Positions 1 through 5,619 of a stretch of DNA of 6,106 nucleotides are shown in pieces. The notes below the pieces were generated by a model, which had not been told where the DNA came from, did no database searches, and worked only from the letters and a program-made list of their open reading frames with translations. Source of the stretch: Actinomycetota bacterium (lineage in GTDB: Bacteria; Actinomycetota; Thermoleophilia; Solirubrobacterales; 70-9); contig VAYK01000154.1 of NCBI GenBank assembly GCA_005884985.1, forward strand, positions 1 through 6,106. Direction: 5' to 3'. Numbering within the stretch: position 1 is the first letter of the stretch; each line of letters starts with the position of its first letter. Made by a program: the position numbers and the translations under genes.

Positions 1-721
1 ACCCCTTCTTGGCCAGCGTCGTCGGGTGGTACTGGATCATCTCCATGTCCATCAGCGGCGCGCCGACGCGGTAGGCCATCGCAATCCCGTCGCCGGTGCA
101 GATCAGGGCGTTGGTGGTCGGTTGCCAGACCTGCCCATTGCCCCCGGTGGCCAGGATCACGTTCTCGGCCTCGAACAGCTCCATCGATCCGTCGGCGACA
201 TTGCGCAGCACGGCCCCAACGCAGTTGCCGTCGTCGTCGAGCACGAGGGAGGTGGTGAAGTACTCCTCGTAGCGGGAGATCAGCTCCGAGTGCTTCATCA
301 GCTGTTCGTACAGGACGTGCATGATCGCCTGGCCGGTGATGTCCGCGACGTAGTACGTCCGCGCCTGTGAGGCGCCGCCGAAGGCGCGCGTGCCGAGCCT
401 TCCCTCCTCGTTGCGATGGAAGGTGACTCCCAGGTGCTCGAGGTGAAGGATCTCCTCGGGCGCCTCGCGGCACATGATCTCGATCGCGTCCTGGTCACCC
501 AGGTAATCGGATCCCTTGACCGTGTCGAAGGCGTGCGACTCCCAGCTGTCCCCCTCCTGAAGCGCGGCGTTGATTCCGCCCTGGGCGGCGTTCGAGTGGG
601 AGCGCACCGGGTGGACCTTGGAGACGATCCCCACCGAGACCCCTTCCTCGGCCGCGGCCAGCGCCGCTCGCTGTCCCGCGAGCCCCGCTCCGATCACCAA
701 GACGTCGTGCCGGGGGCTCAC
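1..721 (-). CDS. sdhA: Succinate dehydrogenase/fumarate reductase flavoprotein subunit, N-terminal 240 residues (cut by window edge)
   Basis: Flavoprotein subunit of respiratory complex II, which oxidises succinate to fumarate (or the reverse) and passes electrons to the iron-sulphur subunit at the membrane. The translation starts MSPRHDVLVIGAGLAG, with the Rossmann FAD motif GAGLAG at residues 11-16. It continues with RSHSNAAQGG, where His42 fits the covalent FAD-linking histidine of this family. Residues 191-212 hold the second FAD-contact block (ATGGNGQVWQPTTNA...TGDG), and YHPT at 231-234 matches the active-site FHPTG region. About 240 of roughly 570-600 expected residues are present; the rest lies left of position 1. 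The GTG start is chosen because GGAG (730-733) lies 8 nt upstream and the N-terminus then matches the family. No frame break is visible. The sdhB/sdhC partners are not in the window. Confidence 0.93.
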   Translation of the reverse strand, partial: MSPRHDVLVIGAGLAGQRAALAAAEEGVSVGIVSKVHPVRSHSNAAQGGINAALQEGDSWESHAFDTVKGSDYLGDQDAIEIMCREAPEEILHLEHLGVTFHRNEEGRLGTRAFGGASQARTYYVADITGQAIMHVLYEQLMKHSELISRYEEYFTTSLVLDDDGNCVGAVLRNVADGSMELFEAENVILATGGNGQVWQPTTNALICTGDGIAMAYRVGAPLMDMEMIQYHPTTLAKKG

Positions 722-762
722 GGTCGCGGCTCCGGTCGTGCTTGGGCGAGCGAGAGCAGCAC
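718..762 (-). other. Possible 14-codon upstream ORF coupled to sdhA
   Basis: A GTG at 760-762 opens a 14-codon frame (VLLSLAQARPEPRP) whose TGA stop overlaps the sdhA GTG in a GTGA arrangement. The sdhA Shine-Dalgarno lies inside it. The -10-like TATAGG at 771-776 sits 8 nt before this GTG, so the short ORF could be translated almost leaderlessly and coupled to sdhA. Short open frames are common by chance in GC-rich DNA, so this is tentative. Confidence 0.22.
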
Positions 763-770
763 GGCGCGAT

Positions 771-799
771 CCTATAGCCAGGTGCGAGTCCGCTGACCT
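771..799 (-). promoter_or_regulatory. Candidate sdhA promoter
   Basis: On the minus strand a -10-like TATAGG (771-776) is preceded by a 17-bp spacer and AGGTCA (794-799), a weak match to a TTGACA-type -35. It lies in the 108-bp gap between the protease gene and sdhA. This would give sdhA its own transcript instead of reliance on read-through from the protease gene. The -10 is fair and the -35 is poor. Confidence 0.3.
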
Positions 800-829
800 G
801 TTGCGTCCTTCGCTGTCGGTGGGTTCGGG

Positions 830-1972
830 TCAGGTCGCCGGCGAGTCCGGGGGCGTCCCCCCACCGGCGCCGGAGAGCGCGTTGCGGAGCGCCTGGCCGA
901 CCTGCTCGGCGGTGATCACACCGAGCAGCCGCCCGTCCGCGTCGACCGCCATCAGCGCACCGAGGCGCCGGAGGGCGTCGTTGCCCAAGAGCGACTCGAG
1001 TGGCTCGTCGTCGCGCACGCGAAGCGTGCCGGTCGAGTCCGCCTCGAAGACCTCGCGCACGGTCGAGGAGGCACGACTCACCTCCGGGACCGCGTCCGCG
1101 GCACCACGCTCGATCAGGCCGCGAAAGCGCTGGGCCGCGTCGACGACCGGGAACCAGGGCCAGCGATAACGCAGGAAGTACTCGTCGAGGGCGCGCTCGA
1201 CGCTGGCGTCCTCGGGGATCGCGACCGGCTCCTGGTCCATCACGTCGGCCACCCTGATTCCTTCGATCCGGTTGGCGAACTCCGTCTGCATGACGGCGCC
1301 ACGGGCCGACTGCCCGAGGATGAAGCCGATCAGCGCCAGCCAGACCCCGCTGACCACGAGCCCCTCGACCAGCAGGAGGAGGCCGACGCCGATGAACAGG
1401 TAGGAGAAGGCCTGGCCGAGGCGCGCGGCGCCGCGCGTCGCGCGGCTGCGGTCCCCGGTCACCCGCCAGGCGAGCAGGTTGATGCTCGCCACCCACGCGA
1501 TCACCGCCAGCACCCCGGACGTCGAGGCCTGGTCCTCGACCCGCATCGCCTTCAGGAACTCATGCGAGCCGGCGGCGGCGACCCCCACCGCGACGCAGGC
1601 GAGCGCGATCGCGAGGGTGACAAGGGGGCCGGCGACCGCGATCTTGAACTCGGTGCCGGGTGAGTCGGAATCCCTGGTCATTCGCGCAACGCCGCCGAAC
1701 ATCCACAGCGTGATGTCGGAGATCCCGATCCCCCGCCGGAGGGCGACGAAGGCATGGCCAAGCTCGTGCAGGAGGATCGAGCCGAAGAAGGCGAGTGCGC
1801 TGGCCAGCGCGAGCAGGTACGGGGCGGCGTCCCCGCTGGGGACGTCGAGCACCGAGCGATAGAAGCTCGAGAGCCAGAGGATGATCAGGAAGAGGACGAA
1901 GAACCACGAGTAATCGACCCCGATCCGGATCCCCCGGACGTGGAACAGGGTCACCGAGCCGCGTGCCGGCAT
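830..1972 (-). CDS. Site-2-protease-type M50 membrane metallopeptidase with C-terminal CBS domains, lacking the second zinc motif
   Basis: Integral membrane protease family that cleaves substrates within the bilayer, often anti-sigma factors. The 380-residue product begins with a membrane segment (about 22-36). The zinc motif HELGH is at 69-73 in a second hydrophobic segment (about 52-75), and AGPLVTL (114-120) belongs to another. Two further segments lie at about 152-167 and 188-220. Residues ~241-365 form a CBS pair (VADVMDQEPVAIPEDASVERAL; LMAVDADGRLLGVIT), a regulatory module. Family members carry an N..P..PLDGG motif after the segment near residue 160, whose Asp is the third zinc ligand. 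Here INLL (164-167) runs straight into AWRVTGD, so about 20 residues including that motif are missing in frame. The product is probably catalytically dead if the sequence is right. ATG at 1972 has no Shine-Dalgarno and fits a leaderless start. Confidence 0.88.
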   Translation of the reverse strand: MPARGSVTLFHVRGIRIGVDYSWFFVLFLIILWLSSFYRSVLDVPSGDAAPYLLALASALAFFGSILLHELGHAFVALRRGIGISDITLWMFGGVARMTRDSDSPGTEFKIAVAGPLVTLAIALACVAVGVAAAGSHEFLKAMRVEDQASTSGVLAVIAWVASINLLAWRVTGDRSRATRGAARLGQAFSYLFIGVGLLLLVEGLVVSGVWLALIGFILGQSARGAVMQTEFANRIEGIRVADVMDQEPVAIPEDASVERALDEYFLRYRWPWFPVVDAAQRFRGLIERGAADAVPEVSRASSTVREVFEADSTGTLRVRDDEPLESLLGNDALRRLGALMAVDADGRLLGVITAEQVGQALRNALSGAGGGTPPDSPAT

Positions 1973-1978
1973 GTACCC

Positions 1979-1984
1979 ATCTTA
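1979..1984 (-). promoter_or_regulatory. Leaderless-type -10 box of the M50 protease gene
   Basis: TAAGAT on the minus strand is followed by exactly 6 nt and then the ATG at 1970-1972. Transcription would therefore begin at or next to the start codon. No recognisable -35 is present at 17-18 bp, and no Shine-Dalgarno precedes the ATG. Leaderless starts of this geometry are common in actinobacteria. Confidence 0.45.
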
Positions 1985-1998
1985 GGTATGTCAGGCGG

Positions 1999-2004
1999 TA
2001 GGTT
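1999..2004 (+). promoter_or_regulatory. Weak -10-like box ahead of the M28 remnant
   Basis: TAGGTT fits a TANNNT -10 pattern and lies 9 nt before the GTG at 2014. No -35 or Shine-Dalgarno is evident. It is offered only because the gene must start within this 41-bp divergent gap and a TAG at 1999 blocks in-frame extension further upstream. Confidence 0.2.
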
Positions 2005-2010
2005 TCGCCG

Positions 2011-2024
2011 CCGGTGGCCACCGG
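2011..2024. repeat. Perfect 14-bp palindrome at the divergent gap
   Basis: CCGGTGGCCACCGG reads identically on both strands. It covers the proposed GTG start of the M28 remnant and lies 38 bp from the protease ATG. It could be an operator shared by the two divergent genes, but GC-rich DNA produces such palindromes by chance. Confidence 0.4.
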
Positions 2025-2431
2025 TGCAACACGGGCCTCCCGGGACGTCGCCCCGCAGCTCGACCGGGATTGGCTGCGCGGTCTGGTCGAGGCGCTGACG
2101 TCGATCCACCGGCCGACCGCGTCGGTGGGGGAGCCGCGGGCCGCCGAATGGCTGCTGGCGCGGCTGCGAGAGCTCGGCGCTGATGCTCGCCCACCACGAC
2201 GCGGCGCACTCGGGGTTCCCGAACCTGCGCCTGCGAAACGCCACCGACGGCGTCTTCCCGCTAACCGCCGGCTATCAGTGCGCGGCGCTTTGCTCGTGCA
2301 CCGACCTCAAGCAGCCGGCCAACTATCACTGGTCCACCGACACCGCGGAGAACGTGGATTACGGCACGCTCGCCGACGCCATCCGCCTCACCGAGGCCGT
2401 GGTCCGCCGCCTCGACCAGCGCTGGCTCTAA
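2014..2431 (+). pseudogene. M28-family zinc peptidase remnant with two internal deletions
   Basis: Remnant of a co-catalytic zinc aminopeptidase-type protein. The first frame (2014 to about 2181, 56 residues, ending WLLARLRELGA) matches the N-terminal helical start of such proteins. The sequence then shifts frame into LMLAHHDAAHSG (2180-2215), which carries the first zinc-ligand His/Asp block. This runs directly into FPNLRLRNATDGVFPLTAGY and NYHWSTDTAENVDYG, the C-terminal block with the last zinc-ligand His, and ends at TAA 2429-2431. The bridging Asp, the catalytic Glu pair and the next zinc ligand, normally between these blocks, are absent. Roughly 80-120 residues appear lost at the first junction and more than 100 at the second, estimated from family layout only. 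No active enzyme can be made. GTG 2014 is the first possible start in its frame. Confidence 0.75.
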
Positions 2432-2466
2432 AGGCTGCTACCCAGAGAGGCACCTGGTGCCGCCGG

Positions 2467-2499
2467 TTTGTGCCGACATCTCGGTCTTGTCGGTACGAA
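2467..2499. terminator. Hairpin between the M28 remnant and the cupin gene
   Basis: An imperfect 12-bp stem pairs 2467-2478 with 2488-2499, with a perfect core CCGACA/TGTCGG, two G-T pairs and a 9-nt loop. No T-run follows. It lies 36 bp after the M28 stop and 84 bp before the cupin ATG. It may end transcription of the upstream gene or act as a regulatory structure. Confidence 0.4.
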
Positions 2500-2523
2500 G
2501 GGGCGGTGCTCGGTTAGGGACCG

Positions 2524-2550
2524 GCAGGCTGACAGTCGCCTGCATATAGT
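2524..2550 (+). promoter_or_regulatory. Cupin promoter with overlapping inverted repeat
   Basis: TATAGT at 2545-2550 is a good -10 box, which would place the transcript start about 25 nt before the cupin ATG. No convincing -35 lies 17 bp upstream. Instead an inverted repeat GCAGGC (2524-2529) / GCCTGC (2538-2543) with an 8-nt centre abuts the -10. That position suits an activator or repressor site. Confidence 0.4.
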
Positions 2551-2572
2551 CCCGTCTCAGATCCAGCGACCC

Positions 2573-2578
2573 AGGAGG
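2573..2578 (+). promoter_or_regulatory. Ribosome binding site of the cupin gene
   Basis: AGGAGG, a full Shine-Dalgarno, lies 4 nt before the ATG at 2583 and fixes the start. It contrasts with the leaderless-type starts elsewhere in the window. Confidence 0.8.
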
Positions 2579-2582
2579 CGAG

Positions 2583-2963
2583 ATGCCGAAGGTTTCGAAG
2601 GAAAGCGCGACGCAGGGTGGGGACTACGGTCCGGTGGAGGATCGCTCCGACGAGCTCGACGGTTACACAGTGGGCTTCACCACCTTCCGTGAGGACTTCG
2701 ACACGACGCCCCTGCTCAAGGGCCTGCCGGAGGATCGCTGCCAGTGCGCGCACTGGGGCTACGTCATCAAGGGCAGGTTCACGTATCGCGTCGGCGACCG
2801 CGAGGAGGTCGTCGAGGCCGGCGACGCCTTCTACCTGCCGCCGGGTCACGCACCGGTGGGACAGGAGCCGGGCAGCGAGATGGTCCAGTTCAGCCCCAGC
2901 CAGGACCTTCGCGAGACCTCGCAGGTGATCATCAAGAACATGCAGGAGACGCAGGGCGCCTGA
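2583..2963 (+). CDS. Small single-domain cupin protein
   Basis: A 126-residue cytoplasmic protein with one cupin beta-barrel and no signal peptide. The first cupin motif is around residues 53-72 (CQCAHWGYVIKG...YRVGD) with His57. The second is at 80-91 (GDAFYLPPGHAP) with His89. The histidines, possibly with Cys53 and Cys55 of a C-x-C-x-H cluster, are candidate metal ligands. I recognise it as a conserved actinobacterial cupin type starting MPKVSKESAT but know no assigned reaction; small cupins range from sensors to dioxygenases and isomerases. The C-terminal helix (about 108-122) looks complete, and the length is normal for a one-domain cupin. It is an isolated gene with its own promoter, convergent with the acyl-CoA dehydrogenase gene. 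Unlike most neighbours it shows no internal junction. Confidence 0.85.
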   Translation: MPKVSKESATQGGDYGPVEDRSDELDGYTVGFTTFREDFDTTPLLKGLPEDRCQCAHWGYVIKGRFTYRVGDREEVVEAGDAFYLPPGHAPVGQEPGSEMVQFSPSQDLRETSQVIIKNMQETQGA

Positions 2964-2968
2964 CCGGA

Positions 2969-2982
2969 CGGCGTATTCGCCG
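2969..2982. terminator. Short stem-loop between convergent genes
   Basis: CGGCG-TATT-CGCCG forms a 5-bp stem with a 4-nt loop in the 25-bp gap between the stops of the cupin gene (plus) and the acyl-CoA dehydrogenase gene (minus). Its position suits a bidirectional terminator. The stem is short and there is no T-run on either strand. Confidence 0.35.
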
Positions 2983-2988
2983 ACTTGG

Positions 2989-4625
2989 CTAGACGGCCGG
3001 CGTGTGGCGGTCGATGATGCGGCCGAAGTCGGTCTGGGCCGGCAGGGTGCCGAACGCGCGGCCCGCATCGCCGCCGAGGCGGGAGGCCGAGAACGCGTCC
3101 GCGACCGCCTGGTCGCCGTAGCGGACCAGCAGCGAGCCCTGGAGCACCAGCGCCATCCACTCGACGACGCGACGCGCCCTGGCCTCGATCGCTTCGAGGT
3201 CGGAGAGCTCCTCGCGAAGCTCGGCGGCGGCGGTGTCGAGGTGGGGGTTCGTCCCGCGCGCCTCGTCGATCTCGGCGAAGAAGGTCTCCACCGAGGCGGG
3301 GTTCTTGGCCATCGCCCGCAGGACGTCGAGGCACTGAACGTTGCCCGATCCCTCCCAGATCGATGCGAGTGGGCTCTCCCGGTAAAGCCGCGGCATCCCG
3401 GACTCCTCGACATAGCCGTTGCCCCCCAAGCACTCCAGGGCCTCGACCGCGTGGACCGGCGCGCGCTTGCAGGTCCAATACTTGAGCACGGGCGTCGCCA
3501 GCCGCCGCAGCTCGATCGCGCGCTCGTTGCCGGCATGGGTTTCGTCGAAGGCGCGAGCCAGCCACAGGGCGCTGGTCGTCGCCGCCTCGGACTCGACCGC
3601 GAGGTCGGCTAGCACGTTCCGCATCAGCGGCTGCTCGACAAGTGGCTTGCCGAACGCGGAGCGATGGCTTGCGTGATGGATCGCCATCGCGGTCCCCCAG
3701 CGAAATCCGGAGCTGGCGCCGATCACGCAGTCCAGCCGCGTGTGGTTGACCATGTCGATGATCGTCGGTACGCCGCGTCCCTCCTCGCCGACGAGCCGCG
3801 CCCAGGCGCCTCGGAACTCGACCTCGCTGGAGGCGTTCGAGCGGTTTCCGAGCTTGTCCTTGAGGCGCTGGATGTGGAAGCGGTTGCGCTCCCCATTGGG
3901 GGTGAAGCGGGGCAAAAGAAAGCACGAGAGGCCACCGTCGGCCTGCGCCAGGACGAGGAACGCGTCGCACATGGGCGCCGAGCAGAACCACTTGTGTCCG
4001 GTGAGCTCGTACTCCGTCCCCGGCCCGCCGCCGTTCAGCGGCCTGGCCACGGTGGTGTTGGCGCGCACGTCGGAGCAGCCCTGCTTCTCGGTCATCGCCA
4101 TCCCACACAGCGCACCCTTCTTGTCGGGCGCCGGGACCAGCCGCTCGCCGTCGTAGGACAGCGACAAAAATCGCGGCTCCCACTCGTCGGCCAGCTCCGG
4201 TTGCTTGCGAATCGCGGGGATCACTGAGTAGGTCATCGAGATCGGGCAGCCGACCCCGGCCTCGACTTGCGAGAGCAGGATGAACTTCGCCGCCCGGGCC
4301 ACGTGGGCGCCCGGCCGCGGGTCGCGCCATGGCGATGCATGCAGGCCATGGGAGATCCCCAGCCGCATCAACTCGTGCCAGGCGGGGTGGAATTCGACCT
4401 CGTCGATCCGGGGTTCTCGTTCGCCTGCACGCCCCGGCCGATCACGTCCGGTCGGCCGCAGATCGCGCCCAGCTCACGGGCCTCGTCCTCGGCCCAATCG
4501 CCGCCCTCGCGGCGCAACGCCTCGACCAGCACGGTGTCCCGCTCGAACACGTTGTAGCCCTCCAGCGGCGGAGGCTGGTTGGTGACCTCGTGGGTGGCGA
4601 AGGTGGTTCGCTCAAGCGTTGACAA
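2989..4625 (-). pseudogene. aidB: AidB-type acyl-CoA dehydrogenase, broken by a frame-changing deletion
   Basis: FAD-dependent acyl-CoA dehydrogenase of the AidB branch; E. coli AidB belongs to the adaptive response to alkylating agents. The N-terminal frame (72 residues, 4625-4410) reads HEVTNQPPPLEGYNVFERD...GVQANENP. The rest is one nucleotide out of phase, from RIDEVEFHPAWHELMRLG (4410) to the TAG at 2989. It includes ARAAKFILLSQVEAG, MTEKQGCSDV, GHKWFCSAPM, LKDKLGNRSNASSEVEF and LYRESPLASIWEGSGN. Compared with E. coli AidB as I recall it, about 11 residues are missing between NENP and RIDEV. The N-terminal frame ends at TGA 4368-4370, which overlaps an ATG (4366-4368) in the other frame as TGATG, so re-initiation of a 459-residue fragment is conceivable. 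TTG 4625 is chosen for AAGGAG 7 nt upstream. It overlaps the tetR 3' end by 14 nt. Confidence 0.85.
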
Positions 4626-5152
4626 CGGCGGGCTCCTTTGCTGTCACAGAGCGTATGCAGAATTCGACCAGCGAGGTGACCAGCGACGCCGGGTCGCGAG
4701 CCGCGGCCGTGGGGGAGACGGGGCCGACCAGCGCCTCGCCGATCGCCCCGACCAGGGCCGCGGCGCTCAGCTCGGGATCCTGCGGCGGCAGCTCGCCGGC
4801 CTGGACGCCCGCCTCGATCACCTCCGCGAACACGTCACGGTAGGCGCGGCGGAAGATCAGGCGCTCGGCCTCGACCGCGGGATCGACCGGCTCGGCGATC
4901 AGCGCCCAGGCGAGGCGCCTTCCCCGCAGGGCGCGGCGGGCGAAGGTCTCGACCGCGGCGGCGATCCGCGCCGCCGCCCCGTCCCCGGACTCGTGGGCCG
5001 GTCCCCGTGGCGACGCCGGCTCGGGAGGCGACGGCCGCGACCTGAGCTTCGGCATAGCCGCCGCGGGCGATCAGCTCGCGCGCCGCGGAGACGATCCGCT
5101 TGCGGACGACCGCCTTTCGCGCCTCGGTCCTCTGCGTCGCCCTGTAGGCCAC
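4612..5152 (-). pseudogene. TetR-family regulator broken after the helix-turn-helix
   Basis: DNA-binding repressor family. Residues 1-51 (5152-5000) form the start of a TetR domain: IVSAARELIARGGYAEA...VASRAGVATGT, helices 1-2 and the start of recognition helix 3. The family normally continues VYRHFPSK; here it breaks and changes frame. The C-terminal ligand-binding part resumes at about 4998 as AHESGDGAAARIAAAVETFA, includes LAWALIAEPVDPAVEAER and DVFAEVIEAGVQAGELPP, and ends at TGA 4612. The two parts total about 180 residues against a usual 200-220, so about 35-40 codons are missing. As read, the HTH frame runs off into an unrelated tail ending at 4835, so no functional repressor is made. 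GTG 5152 has no Shine-Dalgarno but lies 6 nt after a -10 box. The overlap with the AidB-type gene suggests the regulator controls that operon. Confidence 0.8.
4626..4638 (-). promoter_or_regulatory. Ribosome binding site deciding the TTG start of the AidB-type gene
   Basis: AAGGAG on the minus strand (4633-4638) lies 7 nt before TTG 4623-4625, inside the 3' end of the tetR gene. It supports an unusual TTG start and translational coupling to the regulator. Confidence 0.65.
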
Positions 5153-5158
5153 CCAAGA

Positions 5159-5187
5159 AGTGAATCACGGTTCAGCGTTTGAGTCAA
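5159..5187 (-). promoter_or_regulatory. Leaderless promoter of the tetR-aidB operon
   Basis: On the minus strand TTGACT (5182-5187), a 17-bp spacer and TTCACT (5159-5164) are followed by 6 nt and the tetR GTG at 5150-5152. The -35 matches five of six consensus bases and the -10 three of six. The distance puts the transcript start on the GTG itself, consistent with the lack of a Shine-Dalgarno. Confidence 0.5.
5160..5187. promoter_or_regulatory. Candidate TetR operator: two TGANTCA palindromes
   Basis: GTGAATCAC (5160-5168) and TTGAGTCAA (5179-5187) are odd-centred palindromes sharing the core TGANTCA, with centres 19 bp apart. The first overlaps the -10 and the second covers the -35 of the tetR promoter. 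That position suits autorepression, and the sites are also within 60-85 bp of the divergent isocitrate dehydrogenase start. Binding is inferred, not shown. Confidence 0.4.
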
Positions 5188-5227
5188 GTCACTCGGCATC
5201 GGCCGGCGGCCGCTCACGGCGCGCCGA

Positions 5228-5233
5228 TAGCAT
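5228..5233 (+). promoter_or_regulatory. Weak -10-like box upstream of isocitrate dehydrogenase
   Basis: TAGCAT is followed by 11 nt and the ATG at 5245, with no Shine-Dalgarno and no -35. Its surroundings (GATAGCATCGCGCC) resemble those of the box before sdhA (TATAGGATCGCGCC on the minus strand), which modestly supports both. Confidence 0.28.
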
Positions 5234-5244
5234 CGCGCCCGCTG

Positions 5245-5619
5245 ATGGCCCACCAGGTCACCTTGATCCCCGGCGACGGCACCGGCCCCGAGATCGCCGA
5301 GGCCACCCGGCGCGTGCTGGAGGCGACCGGCGTGGGCTTCGAGTGGGACGTCCGGCGGGCGGGGCTCGAGATCGTTCCGAGCGCCGGAACCCCTCTGCCA
5401 CCCGACGTGATCTACTCCATCCGAGCGAACCGGGTGGCGCTGAAGGGCCCGATTACGACGCCCGTCGCGGGCGGGTTCCGTTCGGTGAACGTGGCGCTGC
5501 GGATGGAGCTCGATCTGTACGCCTGTCTGCGGCCGTGCAAATGGTACCGGGGCGCGCGTTCGCGGTACGAGGACGTCGATATCGTGGTCGTCCGCGAGAA
5601 CACCGAGGACCTCTACGCG
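5245..5619 (+). pseudogene. icd: Isocitrate dehydrogenase paralogue 1, 3'-truncated (125 residues)
   Basis: N-terminal part of an NAD(P)-dependent isocitrate dehydrogenase (isocitrate/isopropylmalate dehydrogenase family), which converts isocitrate to 2-oxoglutarate in the TCA cycle. It starts MAHQVTLIPGDGTGPEI, the family's nucleotide-site motif. It continues with VALKGPITTPVAGGFRS and NVALRMELDLYACLRPCK (substrate-binding Ser/Arg residues) and VVRENTEDLYA, where Tyr is catalytic. After residue 125 homology stops. The frame stays open to the window end but reads paralogue 2 out of phase. More than half of a normal 330-residue or longer enzyme is missing, including the catalytic Lys. NVALR and the RENTEDLY context favour isocitrate over isopropylmalate as substrate. 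It is divergent from the tetR operon across 92 bp. Confidence 0.82.

Noticed and set aside
495..1496. A 333-residue minus-strand open frame spanning the protease and sdhA starts
   Set aside because: Low-complexity Arg/Gly/Pro-rich product crossing two recognisable genes in another phase.
3004..3612. Long plus-strand frame antisense to the acyl-CoA dehydrogenase gene (202 residues)
   Set aside because: No recognisable motif or ribosome binding site; mirror frame of a GC-rich coding region.
2846..4330. A 494-residue open frame on the minus strand, longer than the gene it overlaps
   Set aside because: Its translation is rich in Arg, Gly, Pro and Ala with no family motif, and it shares DNA with the clear AidB-type frame. 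GC-rich third positions keep such shadow frames open.
4612..5055. A 147-residue frame starting ATG at 5055 as a complete separate gene
   Set aside because: Its first ~20 residues read the TetR helix-turn-helix DNA in the wrong phase. Only the part after about 4998 matches a TetR C-terminal domain, so it is the second half of a broken gene.
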